From: Ferrithrix thermotolerans DSM 19514
GTDB taxonomy: Bacteria > Actinomycetota > Acidimicrobiia > Acidimicrobiales > Acidimicrobiaceae
NCBI RefSeq assembly: GCF_900128965.1
Contig: NZ_FQUL01000014.1
Location: forward strand, 1 to 40,183
Direction: 5' to 3'
Length of the DNA: 40,183 nt
A program made the translations under genes and the position numbers. Position 1 is the stretch's first letter, and every line of letters begins with the position of its first letter. Below are positions 32,885 to 40,183 of the stretch, piece after piece. The notes under the pieces were generated by a model. The model ran no database searches, had not been told where the DNA came from, and saw only the letters and a program-made list of their open reading frames with translations.

Positions 32885-35800
32885 ATGAGCAAATATTTAG
32901 ACATTATCCATGACAAAGTCGTAGTTTTTGACGGTGCCATGGGTTCGAATCTGCAGATGCTCAACCTTTCAGCGGACGATTTCGGGGGCGAATCTCTTGA
33001 GGGATGCAACGAAGCTCTGGTTCTAAGCGCACCTAATGCAGTAGCGTCAATTCACGACTCCTTCCTCGCAGTCGGGTGCGACGTGATAGAAACAGACACC
33101 TTCGGCGCTTTCTCTGTGGTGTTATCCGAGTACGGACTAGAAAATAAGACATATGAGATAAACAAAAGGGCAGCGGAACTGGCAAAAGACGTAGCTCATG
33201 GATACTCGACCAAAGATCATCCAAGATTTGTCGCTGGAAGCATAGGGCCAGGAACGAAGCTACCGTCTCTGGGACAGATCACATTTGACCAGTTAGTCAC
33301 CGCCTATGAGGAACAGATTCAGGGCCTGATAGATGGAGGAGTAGATCTCTTACTCTTTGAGACGGTGTTCGACCTGTTGACCGCCAAAGCCGGGATCATA
33401 GCCGCTCGTCGAGTCATGTCACGGACGGGGATTCAACTTCCTATACAGGTTCAGGTGACCATGGAGATAACCGGAAGGATGTTGCCCGGTACCGAGATAA
33501 CAGCAGCTCATACAGCCTTAGATGCCATGGATCCTGATGTCATTGGAATTAACTGTGCAACAGGTCCGAAGGAGATGGCCGAGCATCTTCGATACCTTTC
33601 ACAATCCTCAGAGTTGCCGATCTCATGTCTACCCAACGCTGGACTTCCTTCAATCAAAGACGGCAAGATGCACTACGATCTGACCCCTGCCGAGCTCGCC
33701 GACTTCCACAAGAGATACGTAACGGACTACGGCCTCTCGATCGTAGGCGGATGTTGCGGCACAACGCCTGAGCATCTCTCGGCGGTGATTGATGCCGTCG
33801 CCAACATGGAACCTCAGAGGCGTAAAGCATCCAAAGAACCTTCTTTAGCGTCTCTTTACAGCTCCGTTCCACTTCGTCAGGATCTTGCGTATCTAGCTGT
33901 TGGGGAGCGCACCAACGCCAACGGATCGAGACGTTTTCGCGAGGCCATGCTAAGCGAGGACTGGGACACCTGTGTTGAGATGGCGCAGGAACAGGTTAGA
34001 GACGGTGCTCACGTGATCGATCTGTGCGTGGACTACACGGGCTCCGACGGAGTCGCCATCATGAAGACGCTTGCCTCTCGTCTTGCTACACAGTCGACTC
34101 TTCCGATAATGATCGACTCCACCGAGGCTGACGTGGTAGAGACCGGCCTAAAGTACCTTGGCGGCCGTGCGGCCATAAACTCTGTAAACCTAGAGGAAGG
34201 TAGTGCACCAAGAACTCGGTTAGATAGGTTTTTGAATCTTGCCAAGCAATACGGAGCGGCGGTAGTCTGCACCTGCATCGACGAACGTGGACAGGCACGG
34301 ACCGCCTCTTGGAAGTTAGAAGCTGCGACTTCGATATATCAACTTGCGACAGAACGTTACGGACTAAAGCCTGAAGACCTTATCTTCGACCCACTTGTTC
34401 TACCTATATCGACAGGAATGGAAGAGTCCCGTAAAGACGGAGCTGAAACAATTGCGGGCATAAGACTTATAAAGGAGAGGTTTCCGGAGAGTTTCACAAT
34501 AATTGGTCTCTCGAACATCTCTTTTGGTCTCAGCCCAAGAGCACGCGAGGTGTTGAACTCAGTCTTCCTCGATGAATGCAGGAAGGCCGGCCTAGACGCT
34601 GCTATCGCACACCCATCCAAAATCATTCCTCTGCACAAAATTCCACAGGAGACTTTGGAGGTCTGCCTCGATCTAATCTACGATCGAAGAACAGACGGGT
34701 ACGATCCATTGCAGAGGCTTATTGAGATATTTAGCGATCCATCGCAAGGTCTCGCAAAAGACGTCGTGGAACTCGAGTCACTTCCTCTTGAGCAACGCCT
34801 CTACAAGCGCATCGTCGATGGAAACCGAAAGGGCCTTGAGGAGGACCTTGAGGAGGCTTTAAATGATGGTATCAGTGCTCTAGACATCATCAACAACATC
34901 CTGCTAGAAGGCATGAAAGAGGTGGGGGAGCTATTTGGATCAGGCAAAATGCAGCTACCCTTCGTACTGTCTTCAGCGGAGACCATGAAAGCAGCAGTTT
35001 CGTTCCTCGAGCCGTTTATGGAGGTCCGTGAGTCTGCCAAGAAGGGAAAGATAGTACTTGCAACCGTCAAAGGTGACGTACACGATATTGGTAAGAATCT
35101 CGTCGATATCATCTTGACAAACAACGGCTACGAAGTCACAAACTTAGGCATTAAAGTCTCAATATCTGAGATGATCGAAGCCGCAAACCGAGTACAGGCA
35201 GACGCCATTGGAATGAGCGGACTACTCGTTAAGTCAACTCTAATTATGAGAGAGAATCTAGAGGAGTTGCAGAGCCGCAACCTCAGTCATATTCCAGTCA
35301 TACTAGGCGGAGCCGCCCTAACCCGTACTTACGTCGAGCGAGACCTCCGGTCAATCTACAACGGACGGGTATTTTACGGTAAAGACGCCTTCGAGGGTCT
35401 AGACATAATGAACAAACTTATCGACATCAAAGCCGGAAAAGTTGATGACCCCAAATTTGGTCGCACAATAAGCGAGCGAAAGGTGTTTCGACAGATACGG
35501 AACAGCTCTCCGAGCCATGCAACAGATGACTTCCAAGATAGGTCCCCAGAGGTTGAGAGCGACAACAAGGTTTTCGTGCCACCCTTTATCGGGACAAAAG
35601 TGGTAAAGGGAATACCTTTGGATGACATAGCCGCATACCTAAACGAAACCGCTCTTTTTCGTCATCAATGGGGATATCGACCCCGAGACGGAGAGTCCGA
35701 CCTTGAGTTCAAAGAGAGAGTCAGGTCAGTTCTAAGAAGTGTACTCGACAGCGCTAAAAAAGACCAGCTCCTCGTTCCCATGGTTGCTTACGGTTTCTTT

Positions 35801-36355
35801 CCTGTCTCCAGCGAGGGAAATGACCTGATCATCTACGAAGATGAGGCTCGCAGGGAAAGGGTTGCTACGTTCACGTTTCCCAGACAGTCCAAGGAACCTT
35901 ATCTGTGTATAGCCGACTTTTTCCGTCCAAGTAGCTCCGACGAGATCGACTATGCCGCCTTTCACGTAGTCACCATGGGTCCCAGAGTTTCTCAAGTTGC
36001 CCGTAAGCTTTTTGAGGAGAACAAGTACCAGGAGTATCTTCACATTCATGGACTGGGGGTTGAGATGACAGAGGCTCTCGCAGAGTACTGGCACCTCCGA
36101 ATTCGACAGGAGTGGGGTTTCGCCAATGAAGATGGACCGACTCTCTCTGGCCTCTTCAAGCAACAATATCGAGGTGGGAGATACTCGTGGGGTTACCCCG
36201 CATGCCCCAACCTAGAGGACAACGCAAAGGTAGTTCAATTGCTCGGAGCCGATAGGATCGGAGTCACGGTTAGTGAGGAGTTTCAGCTCGATCCCGAACA
36301 AACCACTACAGCCATAATCTGTCACCATCCAAGGGCTAAGTACTTCATCGCATAG
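32885..36355 (+). CDS. metH: Cobalamin-dependent methionine synthase MetH
   Basis: This 1156-residue cytosolic enzyme methylates homocysteine using methyltetrahydrofolate through bound cobalamin. Domains in order: homocysteine-binding barrel (about 1-310) with zinc cysteines Cys224 (GINCATG) and Cys290/Cys291 (GGCCGTTPEH); pterin-binding barrel (about 335-600) with VGERTNANGSRRFREAM and MIDSTEADVVE; cap and B12-binding domains (about 630-870) with GDVHDIGKNL, in which His733 is the lower axial cobalt ligand; and the C-terminal S-adenosylmethionine reactivation domain with YWHLRIRQEWG and RYSWGYPACPNLED. All four modules are intact, so the enzyme should be self-reactivating. ATG start directly downstream of a -10 hexamer. 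It converges with the M24 peptidase gene across 61 bp. Confidence 0.95.
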   Translation: MSKYLDIIHDKVVVFDGAMGSNLQMLNLSADDFGGESLEGCNEALVLSAPNAVASIHDSFLAVGCDVIETDTFGAFSVVLSEYGLENKTYEINKRAAELAKDVAHGYSTKDHPRFVAGSIGPGTKLPSLGQITFDQLVTAYEEQIQGLIDGGVDLLLFETVFDLLTAKAGIIAARRVMSRTGIQLPIQVQVTMEITGRMLPGTEITAAHTALDAMDPDVIGINCATGPKEMAEHLRYLSQSSELPISCLPNAGLPSIKDGKMHYDLTPAELADFHKRYVTDYGLSIVGGCCGTTPEHLSAVIDAVANMEPQRRKASKEPSLASLYSSVPLRQDLAYLAVGERTNANGSRRFREAMLSEDWDTCVEMAQEQVRDGAHVIDLCVDYTGSDGVAIMKTLASRLATQSTLPIMIDSTEADVVETGLKYLGGRAAINSVNLEEGSAPRTRLDRFLNLAKQYGAAVVCTCIDERGQARTASWKLEAATSIYQLATERYGLKPEDLIFDPLVLPISTGMEESRKDGAETIAGIRLIKERFPESFTIIGLSNISFGLSPRAREVLNSVFLDECRKAGLDAAIAHPSKIIPLHKIPQETLEVCLDLIYDRRTDGYDPLQRLIEIFSDPSQGLAKDVVELESLPLEQRLYKRIVDGNRKGLEEDLEEALNDGISALDIINNILLEGMKEVGELFGSGKMQLPFVLSSAETMKAAVSFLEPFMEVRESAKKGKIVLATVKGDVHDIGKNLVDIILTNNGYEVTNLGIKVSISEMIEAANRVQADAIGMSGLLVKSTLIMRENLEELQSRNLSHIPVILGGAALTRTYVERDLRSIYNGRVFYGKDAFEGLDIMNKLIDIKAGKVDDPKFGRTISERKVFRQIRNSSPSHATDDFQDRSPEVESDNKVFVPPFIGTKVVKGIPLDDIAAYLNETALFRHQWGYRPRDGESDLEFKERVRSVLRSVLDSAKKDQLLVPMVAYGFFPVSSEGNDLIIYEDEARRERVATFTFPRQSKEPYLCIADFFRPSSSDEIDYAAFHVVTMGPRVSQVARKLFEENKYQEYLHIHGLGVEMTEALAEYWHLRIRQEWGFANEDGPTLSGLFKQQYRGGRYSWGYPACPNLEDNAKVVQLLGADRIGVTVSEEFQLDPEQTTTAIICHHPRAKYFIA

Positions 36356-36416
36356 GTACAGTTACAGAGTCTGCAGAGCAAGTCTGCATCTAAGTCCCGG
36401 AGGAGGCGGCGTGAGG

Positions 36417-37604
36417 TCATAGCTCAACTAGATCCCGACTCACAAGGTTAAGACTTCGAACTGTACCACCTTCCACCGTGACTATATCCTCTATTCTCGC
36501 ACCCATGCGTTCATTTAGGTAGATGCCCGGTTCTATAGAGAAGCAGTCACGTTCTTTTATAACCCCTCCAGCGGTGCTTACGAGGTACGGCTCTTCATGT
36601 TCCTCCATGCCGATACCGTGTCCGAGGCGATGAATAAAGTACTCGCCGTATCCGTGAGATTCGATTACTTTGCGTGCCGTTCTGTCTGCGGCCGAAAGCT
36701 CCATACCAGTGGTAATACTCCTTCGAGCAGTGCTTTGAGCCTCATGTAGGACTTCGTAGAGCTCCCTAAACTCCTCAGTGGCCGGACCGGTGTGAACCGT
36801 GCGAGTTATATCTGAACAGTATCCTGGCTCACCATTTACACTAAAGGTACCTCCAAAGTCGCAAACCACAGGTTCACCCAGCTGAATTACTCGTGACGAT
36901 GGTTCGTGGTGAGGCGAAGCCGAGTTTGGACCAGAACCTACTATCGCAAAGTTCACTTTAGAGTGGCCGAAGTCAACCAGAAGTCGGCCAAGTTCCTCCG
37001 AAACCGCTTCTTCCGATCTTCCCACTAGTTCAATCTCTCCGGACAACAGCAAATTCGCAACCACATCTGCGGCGGCCGAAGCAGCGCTAAGGGTTAGGAG
37101 TTCAATATCGTCCTTTTCGCGCCGCAAGTCGAGACCTAAATCACCAAGAGAGCTGAAGGAGACGCTCCCCATGCGACTCATCATGTGTAGCAACCAAGAG
37201 GACCAGCCTCGATCCGATACCGCTAGCTTATTACAACCCCGTGTGAGGTTCTGTATCTCCGCAAAGGGATCTTGGGCCTCTGACCAAGGCACAATATTAA
37301 ATAGAGCCGACCTATGTTTGACTCTTGCCGCCTCTAGCCTAGGCACAAGGAGAGTAACGCCTTCATTGGGACGAACTACTAGAGCCGTAATGCGTTCTAA
37401 CGGCATCGGCTCGTAACCAATTAGCCAAGGAACCTCAGCCCCAAGGGTCAAAACGGCTGCGTCCACGTTGGATTCCAGAAGAGCCCTTTGAAATCGTTCA
37501 AGTCGCATGCGGTACGTGTGTTCATAGTCAGCATCAGAGAGTCCTGTCAGTGCAGACAGTATCCCCTGCAACCGTTCCTGCGCGCCTGGTGTCGCTTGGT
37601 CCAT
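36417..37604 (-). CDS. M24 family aminopeptidase P-like metallopeptidase
   Basis: This protein of about 395 residues belongs to the Xaa-Pro aminopeptidase group. After an N-terminal creatinase-like domain (MRLERFQRALLESNVDAAVL), the pita-bread catalytic domain supplies the five metal ligands: Asp in VVCDFGGTFS, Asp in YCSDITRTVHTG, His in HRLGHGIGMEEHEEP, Glu in FSIEPGIYL and Glu in ARIEDIVTV. Function is removal of N-terminal residues preceding proline, with the exact substrate unknown. A frame extending upstream to 37742 would overlap the lipoate gene; the ATG at 37604 has AAGGAG six bases before it and is preferred. It follows the lipoate gene by 52 bp on the same strand. Confidence 0.85.
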   Translation of the reverse strand: MDQATPGAQERLQGILSALTGLSDADYEHTYRMRLERFQRALLESNVDAAVLTLGAEVPWLIGYEPMPLERITALVVRPNEGVTLLVPRLEAARVKHRSALFNIVPWSEAQDPFAEIQNLTRGCNKLAVSDRGWSSWLLHMMSRMGSVSFSSLGDLGLDLRREKDDIELLTLSAASAAADVVANLLLSGEIELVGRSEEAVSEELGRLLVDFGHSKVNFAIVGSGPNSASPHHEPSSRVIQLGEPVVCDFGGTFSVNGEPGYCSDITRTVHTGPATEEFRELYEVLHEAQSTARRSITTGMELSAADRTARKVIESHGYGEYFIHRLGHGIGMEEHEEPYLVSTAGGVIKERDCFSIEPGIYLNERMGARIEDIVTVEGGTVRSLNLVSRDLVEL

Positions 37605-37656
37605 CGTATTCTCCTTCAGAGCTACAGCAAAAGGGAAGTCTACTTGAGCGTGCACC

Positions 37657-39309
37657 TCACACGAGTGCTGAGGCACCCCTTTTCGCGTGGTACGAAGATC
37701 TGGCCATGGGAGAAGATTCGACGTGGCTGAACCCAAGTCCATACCCGTATCCCTTCAGCTCCTCAAACTCAGACGGAGTATAGTAGCGTATAAGGGGAGC
37801 GTGATTCTTAGTTGGCCTTAGGTACTGTCCTATGGTCACGATAGATACACCGACCTCACGCAAGTCTCTCAATGTCGCCTTCACTTCATCCATAGTCTCT
37901 CCGAGTCCGACCATTATGCCCGACTTTGTCAAGAGATCATACTCCCGAGCCCTCGCGAGCACAGAAAGAGAACGAGCGTAGCTAGCAGAGGGACGGACGG
38001 CCCTTTGGAGCCGAAGAGGTGTCTCCACGTTATGATTGAGAACGTCGGGACGAGCTTCAAAGATGGTTCTTAGTGATGTCTCGTCGCCTTTGCAGTCTGG
38101 AATGAGCACTTCCACTCCTACTCCTGGATTGTACTCTCGTATTGCGTCGATAGTCTTTGCGAACGCTCCCGCACCACCATCGCCGAGATCATCTCTGGCT
38201 ACGGCTGTAACTACTGCGAAGTCTAAGCCCAATCTCTTTACGGCCTCAGCGACTCTATATGGTTCGTTCTCATCCAAAGGGAGGGGCTTGGAGGTGTCAA
38301 CCAGGCAAAAGGTGCACTTTCGCGTACAACTTTCTCCATTAATCATGAAGGTCGCAGTGCCATCGGACCAACATTCAAAGATATTCGGACAGCCAGCCTC
38401 TTCACAAACCGTTGTCAAGGAAAGTGAGCGCATCAAGCTCTTGAGCTGGCGATACTCTGACCCCATGTTTGCACGATTTCGCATCCACTGAGGCTTCGGC
38501 GTTCTTACTGGTATCGCAGTTCCAAGGTTGACACCGGCTTTTTGGATTCTTCGCGATATCTGAGACGATAAGTGGGAATCGGACCGTTGAATCGTAGACG
38601 GCTGCTCCTCTTTCATCTCCGATGCAAGAGGATCAAATCCCGCAGAGATACTACTTGAGTCGTCGAGTCCAAAGTAGAAAACAGACTCGTATCCAAACTC
38701 CTCAGCAAATTTAGATGTAATGACCTTAGCAACATCGGTCAAATTGACCGTTACACCTTCTTTTTCCATAGAGGTCACTGTCTTATCTCTTATTCCACAA
38801 GGGATAATATGGTCAAACATCGAAAGGTCTGTTGTGACGTTCAAGGCGAATCCATGCATGGCTCGCTCTCTTGTCACCTTTACGCCAATCGCTGCAATCT
38901 TTCTAGGAGTGTCTTGCGGACCGACCCAAACTCCCGGATACTTTGGCAAGGCATACGCGTGTATTCCGTATACCTCCAACACTCGAACTAGGACGTTCTC
39001 AAGACTATGCACAAAGTTAGGTACCATCGATGGACCTGGAGTGACGGCAACTATCGGATATCCGACTAGCTGACCTGGTCCGTGGTAAGTGACATCTCCT
39101 CCACGATCGGTATCCACAAGAACAGCACCAACTTCTACTGGGTCGACGAGCACATTATTCCTGTCGGCCCGAACTCCTAACGTGTAGGTTTTTGCGTGTT
39201 CTAGAAGCAGTAGGTAGCTCTTCGAACCCTCAAAGATCTGTCTCTGTAACTTGTACGCGTCATCGTACGTAACCCTGCCAAGCCATCGAGACTCCAAACT
39301 CCGTGCCAT
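37657..39309 (-). CDS. LipB-LipA fusion: octanoyltransferase and lipoyl synthase in one polypeptide
   Basis: This 550-residue protein joins both enzymes of lipoate assembly. Residues 1-215 are LipB: RGGDVTYHGPGQLVGYPI near 70-85, the catalytic Lys137 (RKIAAIGVKV) and Cys171 (IIPCGIRDK), which move octanoyl from ACP to carrier proteins. Residues 216-265 are a polar linker. Residues 266-550 are LipA, a radical SAM enzyme that inserts two sulfurs: auxiliary-cluster cysteines 302, 307 and 313 (CEEAGCPNIFEC), the SAM-cluster CTRKCTFC (328, 332, 335), and the C-terminal RSSYHA whose Ser ligates the auxiliary cluster. All catalytic residues are present, so both halves should work. ATG start with AGGGGAG upstream. 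It lies just downstream of an E2 gene, its natural lipoylation target. Confidence 0.93.
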   Translation of the reverse strand: MARSLESRWLGRVTYDDAYKLQRQIFEGSKSYLLLLEHAKTYTLGVRADRNNVLVDPVEVGAVLVDTDRGGDVTYHGPGQLVGYPIVAVTPGPSMVPNFVHSLENVLVRVLEVYGIHAYALPKYPGVWVGPQDTPRKIAAIGVKVTRERAMHGFALNVTTDLSMFDHIIPCGIRDKTVTSMEKEGVTVNLTDVAKVITSKFAEEFGYESVFYFGLDDSSSISAGFDPLASEMKEEQPSTIQRSDSHLSSQISRRIQKAGVNLGTAIPVRTPKPQWMRNRANMGSEYRQLKSLMRSLSLTTVCEEAGCPNIFECWSDGTATFMINGESCTRKCTFCLVDTSKPLPLDENEPYRVAEAVKRLGLDFAVVTAVARDDLGDGGAGAFAKTIDAIREYNPGVGVEVLIPDCKGDETSLRTIFEARPDVLNHNVETPLRLQRAVRPSASYARSLSVLARAREYDLLTKSGIMVGLGETMDEVKATLRDLREVGVSIVTIGQYLRPTKNHAPLIRYYTPSEFEELKGYGYGLGFSHVESSPMARSSYHAKRGASALV

Positions 39310-39350
39310 CTACACTCCCCTCTAGGGTCTTCTAAGAAGTTCGTAGAGTA

Positions 39351-40183
39351 CTAAAACTCTTGCGCCCAATTCCATGTCTCGATGATCTCCCTCATGCGAG
39401 CTAGGAACGCCGCTGCATAAGCGCCGTCGATCACTCTGTGGTCAAAGGCTATCGCCAAAACTCCAACAGAATGGATACCAATCGTCTCAGATCCGTCAGG
39501 CAATCGAACAACTACCGGTTTACGATGAATGCCGTCGGTGGATAGAATCGCAACCTGGGGCTGGTTGATTATGGGATAGGTAATCATCGTCCCAAACGGG
39601 CCTGGGTTAGTAATGGTAAACGTGCCACGCGCGATATCATCTGCACTAAGTTGCTTTGTCCTAGCTCGATGTGCCAGGTCGTGAATCTCGCGAGCCAATC
39701 CCGTCAGCCTCTTCGTATCAGCATTATGAATCACTGGGGCGATGAGACCGTCGAGGTCAAGATCAACAGCAATCGCAAGATGAATGTCCTTGTGAATAAT
39801 CAAGGCATCGTCGCCAACGGAAGCGTTCAACCGGGGATAAGTTCTAAGGGCTTCGAGGGCTGCCCTTGATATGAACGGCAAATATGTTAGAGAAAACCCT
39901 TCTTCCTTCCTGAACTGTTCACGAAGAGAGGTCCGAACTTTCTCTACTCCCTCGAAATCCACCTCCACCGACACGAGGGTATGAGCCGAGATAGCCTTAG
40001 AACGAACCATATGCTCCGCTGTTCTTCGACGAATGTTCGAAAACGGTACCACTTCGTCTCTCGCACCCACAACCGCACTTTGACTTACCGCTGGGGAATA
40101 AAGCGGCTGCACAGAGTCCGTTTGAGGCGTCGCACCATGCTGTGGCAGCGGTGCTGGTTGGGCTACCGGTGCTGGTTGCGGTG
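39351..40183 (-). CDS. 2-oxoacid dehydrogenase E2 acyltransferase, 3' part (runs off the window)
   Basis: The visible C-terminal part (about 277 codons) of a dihydrolipoamide acyltransferase is open to the right edge, where a Pro/Ala/Gln-rich linker (PAPVAQPAPLPQ) leads towards unseen lipoyl and E1/E3-binding domains. The catalytic domain begins VPFSNIRRRTAEHMVRSK, then AIAVDLDLDGLIAPVIHNAD, GTFTITNPGPFGTMITYPIINQPQVAIL, and ends with the chloramphenicol-acetyltransferase-type active site FDHRVIDGAYAAAFL (catalytic His and Asp). It could belong to 2-oxoglutarate, pyruvate or branched-chain complexes; the actinobacterial dlaT-lipB-lipA neighbourhood makes a pyruvate/2-oxoglutarate role likely. 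It precedes the LipB-LipA fusion by 41 bp, and that enzyme would lipoylate it. Confidence 0.88.
   Translation of the reverse strand, partial: PQPAPVAQPAPLPQHGATPQTDSVQPLYSPAVSQSAVVGARDEVVPFSNIRRRTAEHMVRSKAISAHTLVSVEVDFEGVEKVRTSLREQFRKEEGFSLTYLPFISRAALEALRTYPRLNASVGDDALIIHKDIHLAIAVDLDLDGLIAPVIHNADTKRLTGLAREIHDLAHRARTKQLSADDIARGTFTITNPGPFGTMITYPIINQPQVAILSTDGIHRKPVVVRLPDGSETIGIHSVGVLAIAFDHRVIDGAYAAAFLARMREIIETWNWAQEF

Noticed and set aside
32941-32960. GGTTCGAATC resembling a tRNA T-arm
   Set aside because: It is within the metH coding sequence and no acceptor, D or anticodon arm surrounds it.
36356-36416. AGTCTGCA direct repeat in the metH/M24 convergent gap
   Set aside because: Two copies of an 8-mer in a short spacer with no inverted partner; no terminator or regulatory role can be supported.

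Overview
The window looks like a chromosomal segment from an actinobacterium, most likely an Acidimicrobiia-type lineage. This rests on coenzyme F420 genes (cofD, cofE, an F420-dependent LLM oxidoreductase), an actinobacterial-style mannose/rhamnose glycan gene neighbourhood, an LpdA-type quinone reductase, a separate cobalamin mutase subunit plus adenosyltransferase, frequent GTG/TTG starts and several apparently leaderless promoters. By eye the base composition is near 50% GC, low for Actinobacteria but known for some acidophilic Acidimicrobiia. The taxonomic call is inference. I see no rRNA, tRNA, CRISPR array or intact mobile element.

Layout. Positions 1-1316 hold no credible intact gene; the only signal is a decayed zinc-ribbon peptide resembling the C-terminus of TnpB/OrfB proteins. 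From 1317 to 20054 lies a surface-glycan region: an F420-dependent oxidoreductase, a secreted/anchored DUF5719-like protein, a 1032-residue membrane GT2 glycosyltransferase, a GDP-deoxymannose reductase-like SDR, three GT4 glycosyltransferases, then cofD-cofE on the opposite strand, a GalE-like epimerase, a mannose-1-phosphate guanylyltransferase-like enzyme, an anchored Ser/Thr-rich protein, a WbbL-like GT2, and rmlD, rmlB, rmlA for dTDP-L-rhamnose (rmlC is absent). The mixture of F420 genes with manB/wbbL/rmlD-type genes recalls the fbiA-fbiB-manB-wbbL-rmlD neighbourhood of Mycobacterium tuberculosis.

From 20092 to 32829 the genes are mainly acyl-CoA and cofactor metabolism: acyl-CoA dehydrogenase, birA divergent from a biotin carboxylase/BCCP subunit, an M20 amidohydrolase, LpdA-type flavoprotein, the catalytic subunit of methylmalonyl-CoA mutase, a rhodanese-ThiF/MoeB fusion, a nitroreductase, an unrecognised 207-residue protein, leucyl aminopeptidase and PduO-type cobalamin adenosyltransferase. 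BirA would biotinylate the carboxylase, whose methylmalonyl-CoA product could feed the mutase, and the adenosyltransferase would supply AdoCbl.

The last part holds cobalamin-dependent metH, an M24 aminopeptidase, a LipB-LipA fusion protein and the 3' part of an E2 acyltransferase gene that runs off the window. The most notable observations are the LipB-LipA fusion, a GT4 gene with no ATG/GTG/TTG start upstream of its conserved N-terminus but with an ideal Shine-Dalgarno in front of ATC, a recurrent leaderless arrangement (TANNNT, 6-8 nt, start codon) at six or more genes, and overlapping opposite-strand -10 hexamers between birA and the biotin carboxylase. No wholly new multi-gene system is evident; most genes belong to well-known families.
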